64,000 nucleotides of DNA, taken from positions 7,138,001-7,202,000 of the forward strand of contig NZ_FNSM01000001.1 of NCBI RefSeq assembly GCF_900105415.1. Reading direction: 5' to 3'. The position numbers and the translations under genes were made by a program. Source of the DNA: Streptomyces sp. TLI_105 (GTDB lineage: Bacteria > Actinomycetota > Actinomycetes > Streptomycetales > Streptomycetaceae). A model generated the notes under the pieces. That model had not been told where the DNA came from. It did not search any database and was given only the letters and a program-made list of their open reading frames with translations. Below, in pieces: positions 7,657 through 15,267 of this stretch (position 1 is its first letter; every line of letters starts with the position of its first letter).

Positions 7657-8889
7657 TCAACCGTCCCGGGACGCTCCCGCGTTGCGGGCCCCGTAGCCCA
7701 TGGCCGCCGCGCCGGCGGCGAGCACCGCGACCGTCGTGAGGGCCAGCGGCAGGGAGAACCGGTCGGCGAGGAAGCCGATCGAGGGCGGGCCGAGCAGCAT
7801 GCCTCCGTAGCCGAGTGTGGACGCCGTCGCGACCCCGTCGGGCCCGGCGACGGCGCCCGCGCGGGCCACGGCGACGGGGAAGATGTTGGCGAGGCCGAGG
7901 CCGGTGATCGCGAAGCCGAGGAGCGCGGCCCAGACGCTCGGCGCGAGCGCGCCGAGCAGCATGCCGGCGGCGGCGGTCGCGCCGCCCGCGACGAGGGCGC
8001 GGGTCTGGCCGAGGCGTTCGAGCAGCGCGGTCCCGGAGAGTCGGCCGGCGGTCATGGTCAGTGCGAAGACGGAGTACCCGGCGGCGGCGACGCCCGGGTG
8101 GGCGTGCAGGTCCTGGGCGAGGTGGAGGGCGCCCCAGTCGGCCAGGGCACCTTCGCCGTACGCGGTGCAGAGCGCGATCACCCCGAAGACGAGGACCGTA
8201 CGGCGTGACCCGGCCGCCCGTGTGCCGGAGCCCTTCGGGGCGGAGGGCACCGGGAGGGCCTCGGGGGGCACGGGGGAGGGGTGGCGCAGCAGTACGGGAC
8301 CGGCGGCGGCCGTCAGGGCCAGGCCGACGACCGTGAGGCCGAGGAGGTGGGCGGTGGGGGACAGGCTTCCGGCGAGCAGCCCGCCGAGCCCCGCGCCGAG
8401 CATGCCGCCGAGGCTGAAGGCGGCGTGGAAGCTCGGCATCACCGGCCGTCGGAGTGCGGTCACGAGGTCGACGGCGGCGCTGTTCATGGCCACGTTGATC
8501 CCGCCGTACGCGGCGCCGAAGACGAGGAGCACGAGGCCGAGCGCGAGCGGGGACCGGGTGAGGGCGGGGAGGGCGACCGAGAGGGAGAGCAGGACGGCGG
8601 TGGCGACGGTGACGGCGTGGGAGCCGTGGCGGCGGCAGAGCCGGCCGGTCAGCGTCATCGTGATCACGGCGCCCGCCGAGACGCCCAGGAGGGCGAGGCC
8701 GAGGTCGCCGGCCGAGGCGCCGGTCTGCTGCTTGACGGCGGGGATCCGGACCACCCAGCCGGCGAACAGGAAGCCGTCGAGGGCGAAGAAGAGGGTCAGG
8801 GCGGAGCGGAGGCGGGTCAGGGAGCGGGTGGCGGTGTCTCCGCCGGAGTCCCCCGACAGGGCCGTCCGTACTTTGTTTAGTAGCGGCAC
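7657..8889 (-). CDS. MFS transporter, sugar/drug efflux type
   Basis: About 410 residues with roughly 12 membrane segments and the loop motif GRLCRRHGSHAV between TM2 and TM3. The N-terminal half (FFALDGFLFAGWVVRIPAVKQ) resembles the YbjJ-like MFS subgroup, often annotated as inner-membrane or sugar efflux proteins. The GTG at 8889 is chosen because TATCCT (8901-8896 on this strand) lies 6 nt upstream, giving a leaderless mRNA; no Shine-Dalgarno is visible. A TTG at 8925 is an alternative. It is divergent from the ROK regulator at 8972, which probably controls it. Confidence 0.88.
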   Translation of the reverse strand: MPLLNKVRTALSGDSGGDTATRSLTRLRSALTLFFALDGFLFAGWVVRIPAVKQQTGASAGDLGLALLGVSAGAVITMTLTGRLCRRHGSHAVTVATAVLLSLSVALPALTRSPLALGLVLLVFGAAYGGINVAMNSAAVDLVTALRRPVMPSFHAAFSLGGMLGAGLGGLLAGSLSPTAHLLGLTVVGLALTAAAGPVLLRHPSPVPPEALPVPSAPKGSGTRAAGSRRTVLVFGVIALCTAYGEGALADWGALHLAQDLHAHPGVAAAGYSVFALTMTAGRLSGTALLERLGQTRALVAGGATAAAGMLLGALAPSVWAALLGFAITGLGLANIFPVAVARAGAVAGPDGVATASTLGYGGMLLGPPSIGFLADRFSLPLALTTVAVLAAGAAAMGYGARNAGASRDG

Positions 8890-8901
8890 AAACTCAGGAT
8901 A
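8887..8901 (-). promoter_or_regulatory. Leaderless -10 box for MFS gene
   Basis: TATCCT on the minus strand with its last base 7 nt before the G of the GTG start, the spacing expected if transcription begins at the start codon. The AT-rich TTTAGTAG stretch at 8876-8883 just inside the gene could be part of an operator for the divergent ROK protein. Confidence 0.45.
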
Positions 8902-8971
8902 GGGGTCGGGGGGCGGGGGAATCAACCGGGCGAGGACGGCGTCCCGGTCCGATCATGGGAGACTCACCACC

Positions 8972-10198
8972 ATGAACGGCAAGGCGACGACGACCCGGAC
9001 ACGGCTGGACAGGGGGCGTAACGCGCTCGGCCCCGCACTGGAGCTGGTGCACACCGGCAGGGCGCCGACCCGGGCCGTCCTCACCGCCGAACTCGGCGTC
9101 ACCCGGGCCACCGCGGGCGCCGTCGCCGCCGAGCTGGAGGCCCTCGGCCTCATCCGCGTCGACTCCAACCCCGGCGCCGCCGCGGGCTCCCAGGGGCGGC
9201 CCTCGCACCGCCTCGCCGTCGACGAGAAGGGGCCCGTCGCCCTCGCCGCCCAGGTCCACGCGGACGGTTTCCGCGCCGCCCTCGTCGGCCTCGGCGGCGC
9301 CATCGTGGCCACCGCCCCCGGCTGCGTCACCGTCTCCGCCGACCCGGCTCAGGTCCTCGGCGCCGTCGTCGACGCGGGGGCCGCGCTGCTCCGGGAGAGC
9401 GGCCGCCGGTGCGTCGGCGCCGGTCTCGCCGCCCCCTCCGCCGTGGCCGAGCCCGAGGGCACGGCGCTCAACCCGCTCCACCTCGCCTGGCCCGCCGGAG
9501 CGCCCGTCCGGGAGATCTTCGCCGAGCGGGTGCGGGCCGCCGGCATCGAAGGCCCCGCCTTCACCGGCAACGACGTCAACCTCGCCGCACTCGCCGAGCA
9601 CCGCCACGGCGCGGGGCGCGGCGCCCGGGACCTGCTCTGCGTCGCCACCGGCCACCGGGGCGTCGGCGGCGCGCTCGTCCTCGACGGACGCCTGCACACG
9701 GGGAGTTCGGGCCTCGCCCTGGAGGTCGGCCATCTGACGGTCAACCCCGAGGGCCGCCCCTGTCACTGCGGCAGCCGCGGCTGCCTCGACGTCGAGACGG
9801 ACCCGCTCGCGTTCCTCACGGCCGCGGGCCGGACCCCCGGCCCCGAGGTGTCCCTGCTCCAGCAGTCCCGCGACCTGCTGCGCACGAGCCCCGACGACCC
9901 GGGCGTCCGGGTCGCGGTGGGGGAGCTGATCGACCGGCTCGGACTCGGGCTCGCCGGTCTGGTGAACATCCTCAACCCGGACCGGATCATCCTCGGCGGG
10001 CTCCACCGCGAGCTCCTCGACGCCGATGCCGAGCGGCTGCGCGCGGTCGTCGCCGACCGCAGCCTGTGGGGCCGCAGCGGCGGCGTGCCGATCCTCCCTT
10101 GCACCCTGGACCACAACAGCCTCGTCGGTGCGGCCGAACTCGCCTGGCAGCCGGTCCTGGACGATCCGCTCGCCGCCCTGGGACGCGAGGCGGTCTGA
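8972..10198 (+). CDS. ROK family transcriptional regulator
   Basis: A 408-residue NagC/XylR-like repressor. An N-terminal winged HTH (about residues 20-70, with RAVLTAELGVTRATAGAVAA) is followed by a sugar-kinase-like ROK domain. The domain contains the zinc motif CHCGSRGCLDVE (CxCGxxGCxE) at about residues 269-280 and the conserved GNDVNLAALAEHRHG. It shows GHLTVNPEGRPC where kinases have GH. It lacks a clear ATP-binding DxGxT motif, as expected for a regulator that binds sugars but does not phosphorylate them. It is divergent from the MFS gene at 7657-8889; repression of that transporter is the obvious inference. The inducer is unknown. Confidence 0.9.
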   Translation: MNGKATTTRTRLDRGRNALGPALELVHTGRAPTRAVLTAELGVTRATAGAVAAELEALGLIRVDSNPGAAAGSQGRPSHRLAVDEKGPVALAAQVHADGFRAALVGLGGAIVATAPGCVTVSADPAQVLGAVVDAGAALLRESGRRCVGAGLAAPSAVAEPEGTALNPLHLAWPAGAPVREIFAERVRAAGIEGPAFTGNDVNLAALAEHRHGAGRGARDLLCVATGHRGVGGALVLDGRLHTGSSGLALEVGHLTVNPEGRPCHCGSRGCLDVETDPLAFLTAAGRTPGPEVSLLQQSRDLLRTSPDDPGVRVAVGELIDRLGLGLAGLVNILNPDRIILGGLHRELLDADAERLRAVVADRSLWGRSGGVPILPCTLDHNSLVGAAELAWQPVLDDPLAALGREAV

Positions 10199-10227
10199 GG
10201 CACGGAAACCCCTGTTCCACAGTTGCG

Positions 10228-10264
10228 GTTCGTGACACGAACTAATATCGTTCGTGTCACGAAC
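10228..10264. promoter_or_regulatory. Double palindromic operator over LLM oxidoreductase promoter
   Basis: Two near-identical 15-bp palindromes, GTTCGTGACACGAAC (10228-10242) and GTTCGTGTCACGAAC (10250-10264), flank TAATATC. Their centres are 22 bp apart, two helical turns, so two dimers would bind the same DNA face. The whole 37-bp block is itself an inverted repeat apart from the spacer. TAATAT (10243-10248) looks like a -10 box, so bound protein would block transcription of the gene at 10329. No regulator gene with an obvious claim to this site is adjacent except the ROK gene upstream. Confidence 0.75.
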
Positions 10265-10269
10265 TTCAA

Positions 10270-10309
10270 GGTGTCGTTTCGACATGCCGAAGGCGACACC
10301 CGGCATGTC
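10270..10309 (+). other. Interleaved stem sequences in 5' UTR of LLM gene
   Basis: Two complementary pairs interleave: GGTGTCG (10270-10276) with CGACACC (10294-10300), and GACATGCCG (10281-10289) with CGGCATGTC (10301-10309). They cannot both form simple hairpins, so they are alternative folds or a pseudoknot-like arrangement. The second stem ends just before the Shine-Dalgarno GGGGGAAGG (about 10312-10320). If TAATAT at 10243 is the -10, both lie in a leader of about 74 nt. Translational control is possible but unproven. Confidence 0.4.
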
Positions 10310-10328
10310 ATGGGGGAAGGACCGGACA

Positions 10329-11243
10329 GTGACCGGACGACAGGTGGTCTTCGGCTTCGGCGCGCACAGCGGGTTCGAGGACGGCCCCGAACTGCTGCGC
10401 CGCGTCGAGCGGGCCGACGCCGACGGGCTGGACCTCTTCTCGCTCTCGGACCATCCGTACCTCGGCGCACGCCTGGACGCGTACGCCTCCCTCGGCTTCC
10501 TCCTCGGCCGTACGCGGCGCATCGCGGGCTTCGCCAACGTCACCAACCTGCCCACCCGGCCGGCCCCGGTGCTCGCGCGGACGGTCACCACGCTGTCGGC
10601 GCTCAGCGGCGGCCGCGTCGTGCTCGGCATGGGCGCCGGCGGGCTGTGGGACCGCATCGCCGACATGGGCGTCCCGAAGCTCTCGCCGGGCGAGGCCGTC
10701 GAGGCCTTCGAGGAGGCCATCGTCCTGATCAAGAAGCTGTCCGGCGGGGGCCCGCCGGTCACCCACCAGGGCCGCCACTACCAGGTGCGCGAGCTGGAGA
10801 CGACGCCCGTCGCCGCCCCGCCCGTCTGGACCGGCTCCAACGGCCCCAAGTCCCTGGCCGTGACGGGCCGGGTCGCCGACGGCTGGATCCCCGGCCACGC
10901 CGCGGACTGGCTGAGCGAGCGGTACCGGACCTCGCGGCCGGTCATCGACGAGGCCGCGGCCTCCGTGGGACGCGACCCGGGCGAGATCCGGACGGTCTAC
11001 AACCTCCCGGGGCGCATCACCGAGCGGCCGCTGGCCGCCACCCGCGACGGGGAAGGCCGCTGGATCGGCGGGTCCGCGGAGCAGTGGGTGGAGGAGCTGA
11101 CCGGAGCCGTGCTGGAGCACGACGCCTCGGGCTTCGTCCTCTTCTCGCCGGGCGGCGGCGCCCAGGACGTCGACGCGCTCGCCCGCTGGGGCGGCGAGAT
11201 CGTCCCCGCCGTGCGCGAGGCGCTCGCGAAGGAGCGCGGCTGA
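10329..11243 (+). CDS. LLM class F420-dependent oxidoreductase
   Basis: A 304-residue luciferase-like TIM-barrel protein; relatives use F420 (or FMN) for hydride transfer. Visible family features are VVFGFGAHSGFEDG at the N-terminus, LFSLSDHPYLG (active-site loop), GFANVTNLPTRPAPVLARTV, and GGRVVLGMGAGGLWDRIADMG with the cofactor-phosphate loop. The GTG at 10329 is chosen because GGGGAAGG ends 8 nt upstream; an ATG at 10308 would overlap the UTR stem. It is a monocistronic gene preceded by a double palindrome. The substrate is unknown. Confidence 0.88.
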   Translation: MTGRQVVFGFGAHSGFEDGPELLRRVERADADGLDLFSLSDHPYLGARLDAYASLGFLLGRTRRIAGFANVTNLPTRPAPVLARTVTTLSALSGGRVVLGMGAGGLWDRIADMGVPKLSPGEAVEAFEEAIVLIKKLSGGGPPVTHQGRHYQVRELETTPVAAPPVWTGSNGPKSLAVTGRVADGWIPGHAADWLSERYRTSRPVIDEAAASVGRDPGEIRTVYNLPGRITERPLAATRDGEGRWIGGSAEQWVEELTGAVLEHDASGFVLFSPGGGAQDVDALARWGGEIVPAVREALAKERG

Positions 11244-11252
11244 CCGGGGGGC

Positions 11253-11726
11253 TCACCCCTGGGGATCGGGGCGCCCCTCCGCCAGTGCGGCGAGCCGGTC
11301 GAGCGCCATGCGCGTGCCGGTCTCGTTGTCGGCGGGCGGCACCGCGTCCGGCACCCCCTCGTGGACGACCCGGACCTCGGTCCCGCCCTCGATCTCCGCC
11401 AGCGTCGTCGTGAGGATCATCGTCCCGTGCAGGGAGGGGTCGGGCGACTCGAACTCGATGCTCTCGACCACCTTCTCGTACGGCACGAGCTCCAGGAAGG
11501 TGCCGTGGTACGTGTCCGTACGGGCCCCCGACTTCCCGGCGCCGTCGGGCGACCCGTACCGCAGCGACACCCGGAAGGCGCCCCCTTCGCGCGCCTCGAA
11601 GTCGTGCACCTCGCAGGTCATCCCGTACGGGACCCGCCAGCGCGCGACGGCGTCCGGATCGAGGAGCGACCGGTAGACGACCGATGCCGGGGCGGCGATG
11701 TGGCGGGACACGCGCGTGGTGTACAC
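11253..11726 (-). CDS. SRPBCC/AHSA1-like domain protein
   Basis: A 157-residue helix-grip protein. The start MYTTRVSRHIAAPASVVYRSLLDPDAVARW and the end GTRMALDRLAALAEGRPD match the AHSA1/START-like family, which binds hydrophobic ligands or acts as a cochaperone-like module. The GTG start at 11726 has GGGAGG immediately upstream and also a TAGCCT box 7 nt away, so the leader is at most a base or two. It is convergent with the LLM gene, with only 9 bp between stops. No specific function can be assigned. Confidence 0.85.
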   Translation of the reverse strand: MYTTRVSRHIAAPASVVYRSLLDPDAVARWRVPYGMTCEVHDFEAREGGAFRVSLRYGSPDGAGKSGARTDTYHGTFLELVPYEKVVESIEFESPDPSLHGTMILTTTLAEIEGGTEVRVVHEGVPDAVPPADNETGTRMALDRLAALAEGRPDPQG

Positions 11727-11750
11727 GCCTCCCAGGCTAGCGGCGGACCG

Positions 11751-11926
11751 GCGCGGACGCCGGGGAACCGGGGCGGGGGGCGTCGTGGAACCGCGCGCGG
11801 ACAGCGTGGAACCAGGGCGGGGGCGCCGTGGGACCGGTGCGCGGACACCGTGGGACCGGGGTGGGGGCGCCGTGGAACCGGTGCGCGGACACCGTGGGAC
11901 CGGGGTGGGGGCGCCGTAGAGGCTGG
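11751..11926 (+). repeat. 44-bp tandem repeat, four units
   Basis: Units at 11751-11794, 11795-11838, 11839-11882 and 11883-11926, all beginning GCGCGGAC. Units 3 and 4 are identical over their first 35 bp, while units 1 and 2 are more diverged. Each unit is itself two related 22-bp halves ending in a (G)GACC(G) or GAACC(G) pattern. The array occupies most of the 263-bp gap between the AHSA1-like gene and the methyltransferase. There is no spacer structure, so it is a minisatellite-like array and not CRISPR. Confidence 0.85.
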
Positions 11927-11989
11927 GCGCGCGGGCGCCGTCCGAAAACCTGTGTGCACGGGAAGCGGGACGAAGTACTGTTCCGCCCC

Positions 11990-12778
11990 GTGATCACTTC
12001 GAAGACCGATACCCCTCCCGCGTCCGATCTCCCTCCGCGCCTCGGCAGCCTCACCTTCCACGGTCCCCTCTCCGAGGCCCGCGCCACCCGGATGATCGAG
12101 CGGCTCGCCGCCGCCGGCCCCGCCGACGTGCTCGACATCGGCTGCGGCTGGGGCGAGTTGCTCCTGCGCGTCCTGGAGGCGGCTCCCGCCGCCGAGGGGG
12201 TCGGGATCGACATCAACGCCGAGGACCTGGCCCGTGGCCGGGCGCTCGCCGAGCGGCGCGGGCTCGCCGACCGCGTCGCCTTCGTCGAGGAGTCGGCGCT
12301 CGGCACCGACCGGGGCCCCGTCGACGCGATCCTCTGTCTCGGATCCAGCCAGGCGCTCTGCGACCCCGAGCTGCCGTACGACCCGGCCGCCGTCCTGCGC
12401 GAGCTGCGCCGGCTCGTCCGGCCCGGCGGGCGGGTCGTGCTCGGCGAGGGCTTCTGGGAGCGCACGCCGACCGAGGCGGAGCTCGCCGGGATGTGGCCCG
12501 GCGCGACCACCGACGACCACTTCTCCCTCGGCGCCCTCGTCGACCTCGCCGTCGAGGCGGGGTTCCGGCCCGTGTGGATCGAGACGGCGAGCGCGGAGGA
12601 GTGGGAGGAGTTCGAGTCCGGCTACCGGTACGACACCGAGGTCTGGCTCGCCGCCCACCCCGACCACCCGCTCGCCGCCGAGACGCGCGAGCGCGTCGAC
12701 CGGCAGCGTTCCCAGTGGCTGAACGGCTACCGGAACGTCCTCGGCATCGCCTACCTCACGCTCGTCGCCGTGGTCTGA
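11990..12778 (+). CDS. Class I SAM-dependent methyltransferase
   Basis: A 262-residue Rossmann-fold methyltransferase. Motif I is VLDIGCGWGELLLRVLEA (SAM-binding GCG.G), the acidic motif II is GVGIDINAEDLARG, motif III is AFVEESALG, motif IV is VDAILCLGSSQAL, and the motif V region is LRPGGRVVLGEGFWE, with a C-terminal cap holding FESGYRYDTEVWL. The substrate is unknown. The GTG at 11990 has no Shine-Dalgarno, but TACTGT ends 8 nt upstream, consistent with a near-leaderless transcript. The tandem repeat array lies just upstream. The gene is convergent with the DUF4865 gene. Confidence 0.85.
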   Translation: MITSKTDTPPASDLPPRLGSLTFHGPLSEARATRMIERLAAAGPADVLDIGCGWGELLLRVLEAAPAAEGVGIDINAEDLARGRALAERRGLADRVAFVEESALGTDRGPVDAILCLGSSQALCDPELPYDPAAVLRELRRLVRPGGRVVLGEGFWERTPTEAELAGMWPGATTDDHFSLGALVDLAVEAGFRPVWIETASAEEWEEFESGYRYDTEVWLAAHPDHPLAAETRERVDRQRSQWLNGYRNVLGIAYLTLVAVV

Positions 12779-12796
12779 GGCCTCCCGGGCCCCGGC

Positions 12797-13381
12797 TCAC
12801 CACTGCCGCCCCGTGACGAGCGCCGCACGGCCCGGGGCCGACAGGTGCAGCACCTGGAAGCGCTCGCCCTCGTCGGCGGGCGCTTCCGGGCCCTCCCACA
12901 GGGTGAACGAGAGCAGTTCCCAGTGGCGCGGGTCCACCGCGAGGGCGGAGGCCACCACCCCGTCCCGCCGTGCCTCGCGCGCGTGCCGGGCCACCGCCTC
13001 CGTCACGGCCTCGCCCGGCGGGACGCCCTCCCCGAGCGGGGTCCTCCGCCGCGTCGCGGCGCCCGGCGCCGACGCGGCCGCCGGCCCCTCCTCGTACGAC
13101 AGACCCGCCCAGTGCTGCACCACCGGCCGGCCGAAGTCGTTCACGATGCCCTGGAAACCGGGGCCCCAGAGGAAGGAGTTCATGCCCTCGGGGGTGTCCC
13201 AGAGATAGAACGGCGCGTACTGGTTGACGGGCGACCCGGCCTCCCGCTCCCGGATCAGATACGCCTTCAGGCCGAGCCCGGGAAAGGCGTCGAGCAGATG
13301 GCCCCTGGTCGCCACCCGCTTGCGGATGATCTCCATGTCGTAGTCGGCGGGCAGGGTGATCTCGTACTGCAGCGCGTGCAC
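12797..13381 (-). CDS. DUF4865 family protein
   Basis: A 194-residue protein matching the DUF4865 pattern: MHALQYEITLPADYDMEIIRKRV, HLLDAFPGLGLKAYLIRE, PVNQYAPFYLWD, GMNSFLWGPGFQGIVNDFGRP and VQHWAGLSYEEG. The family resembles a duplicated ferredoxin-like (monooxygenase-type) fold, but no activity is established. The GTG start lies 31 bp after the stop of the TetR gene on the same strand. DUF4865 genes are typically partnered with such TetR regulators, so this is probably a two-gene autoregulated operon. Confidence 0.88.
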   Translation of the reverse strand: MHALQYEITLPADYDMEIIRKRVATRGHLLDAFPGLGLKAYLIREREAGSPVNQYAPFYLWDTPEGMNSFLWGPGFQGIVNDFGRPVVQHWAGLSYEEGPAAASAPGAATRRRTPLGEGVPPGEAVTEAVARHAREARRDGVVASALAVDPRHWELLSFTLWEGPEAPADEGERFQVLHLSAPGRAALVTGRQW

Positions 13382-13412
13382 GGGAAGGCTCCGTTTCTCT
13401 GGACGCAGGGGG

Positions 13413-13988
13413 TCACACCGAGGCGGTGCGCGGGGCGAGCAGGGCGAGCAGTCCGCGTACGGCGGTGTCGAACGGAGCGCGCGAACCCGTCGCACGGGCC
13501 AGCACGTACCCGCCCTGCACGGTCGCGAGGACCGTCGCCGCGATCTCGACCGGATCGAGGGAGCCGCTCAACTCGCCGCTGTCCACGCCCTCTTGGACGA
13601 CCTCGGCGATCCTGCCGCGCACCCGGCCGAGCACCTCCTCGACCGGCGCGCGCAGCTCCGGGTCCGCGATGACCTCCGGGTCCATGGTCAGCCGGCCCAC
13701 CGGGCAGCCGCGCAGGACGTCGCGCTCGCGCCGCAGGTACGCCTCGATGCGGTCGTACGCCGAACCCCCGCCGCCGAGGACCGCCTCGGCGGCCGCGCCC
13801 AGCTCCTCGGCCGAGCGCCGGATGGCCGCGAGCGCCAGGTCCTGCTTGCCGGCGAAGTGGTGGTACATGCTGCCCTGGCCCGCGCCGGCCGCCTGCTGGA
13901 CGGCCTTGGGGCTGGTGCCGACATAGCCGCGCTCCCACAGCAGTTCGCGGGTCGCCTCGATCAGCCGCTCCGAGGTGCTCATGCTCAT
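13413..13988 (-). CDS. TetR family regulator of the DUF4865 operon
   Basis: A 191-residue one-component repressor. The HTH at about residues 8-55 has TRELLWERGYVGTSPKAVQQAAGAGQGSMYHHF split across helices 1-3, the YxaF/LmrA-like TetR form. The C-terminal domain contains RGCPVGRLTMDPEVI, the typical GCP motif of that group. In-frame ATG codons at 14003, 13988 and 13982 are all possible; the first overlaps the operator, so 13988 is preferred. It probably represses itself and the DUF4865 gene through the palindrome at 13996-14017. Confidence 0.9.
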   Translation of the reverse strand: MSMSTSERLIEATRELLWERGYVGTSPKAVQQAAGAGQGSMYHHFAGKQDLALAAIRRSAEELGAAAEAVLGGGGSAYDRIEAYLRRERDVLRGCPVGRLTMDPEVIADPELRAPVEEVLGRVRGRIAEVVQEGVDSGELSGSLDPVEIAATVLATVQGGYVLARATGSRAPFDTAVRGLLALLAPRTASV

Positions 13989-13995
13989 GACGGCA

Positions 13996-14017
13996 CTGTA
14001 CATACCAGTAGGTACAG
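13996..14017. promoter_or_regulatory. TetR-type operator palindrome
   Basis: A 22-bp imperfect palindrome with arms CTGTAC/GTACAG and inner TAC/GTA matches around CCAG, 9 of 11 positions symmetric. It starts 8 bp upstream of the TetR start codon, so binding would block initiation. Confidence 0.65.
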
Positions 14018-14054
14018 AAGGGAAGCAGCGTCCGCCGAACGACGTACTCCCGGT

Positions 14055-14085
14055 GTCGTACGGCGGAAGCCGCTGCCCGTACGAC
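14055..14085. promoter_or_regulatory. 9-bp inverted repeat upstream of exporter operon
   Basis: Perfect arms GTCGTACGG (14055-14063) and CCGTACGAC (14077-14085) with a 13-nt spacer, 80 bp before the first gene of the SHOCT-ABC-FtsX operon. An operator or a leader hairpin are both possible. Confidence 0.4.
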
Positions 14086-14164
14086 GACCCGGACCCCCTC
14101 CCGGAGCGAGTCTCGAACCACGGACATCAGCACAGCACCCAGCACCCCGAGGAGCTGAACCCTC

Positions 14165-14454
14165 ATGAACACACTCGCCCACGCGGGCCCCGGCCCGTGG
14201 GTCCTCTTCTTCCCCCTCGTCTGGGCCGCCGTCGTCATCGGGATCGTCACCGTCGCCCGCCGCGCCGGATGGCGCCGCGGACGTGCCTTCGGCGGCGACC
14301 TCCGCCGTGACGGCGGGCCGGACGAGCACTCGCCCATCGCCCTGCTCGGCCACCGGTTCGCGGCCGGCGAGATCGACGAGGACGAGTACTGGCGGCGCCT
14401 GACCGTCCTGGAGGAGCAGTTCGGCCGCGCCGCGGACCCCAAGGGGCGCCGGAC

Positions 14455-14458
<4 letters not shown>
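14165..14458 (+). CDS. SHOCT domain membrane protein
   Basis: A 97-residue protein with one N-terminal membrane helix (about residues 11-31, PWVLFFPLVWAAVVIGIVTV). It ends in a SHOCT module (about 60-88, IALLGHRFAAGEIDEDEYWRRLTVLEE), a short C-terminal motif often found on small membrane proteins. It is the first gene of an operon; its stop overlaps the ABC ATPase start (ATGA). It may associate with the exporter, but no direct role is known. GGAG lies upstream of the ATG. Confidence 0.88.

Positions 14459-15263
<805 letters not shown>

Positions 15264-15267
<4 letters not shown>

Noticed and set aside
11751..11926. CRISPR array
   Set aside because: Units are contiguous 44-bp tandem repeats without unique spacers and no cas genes are present.
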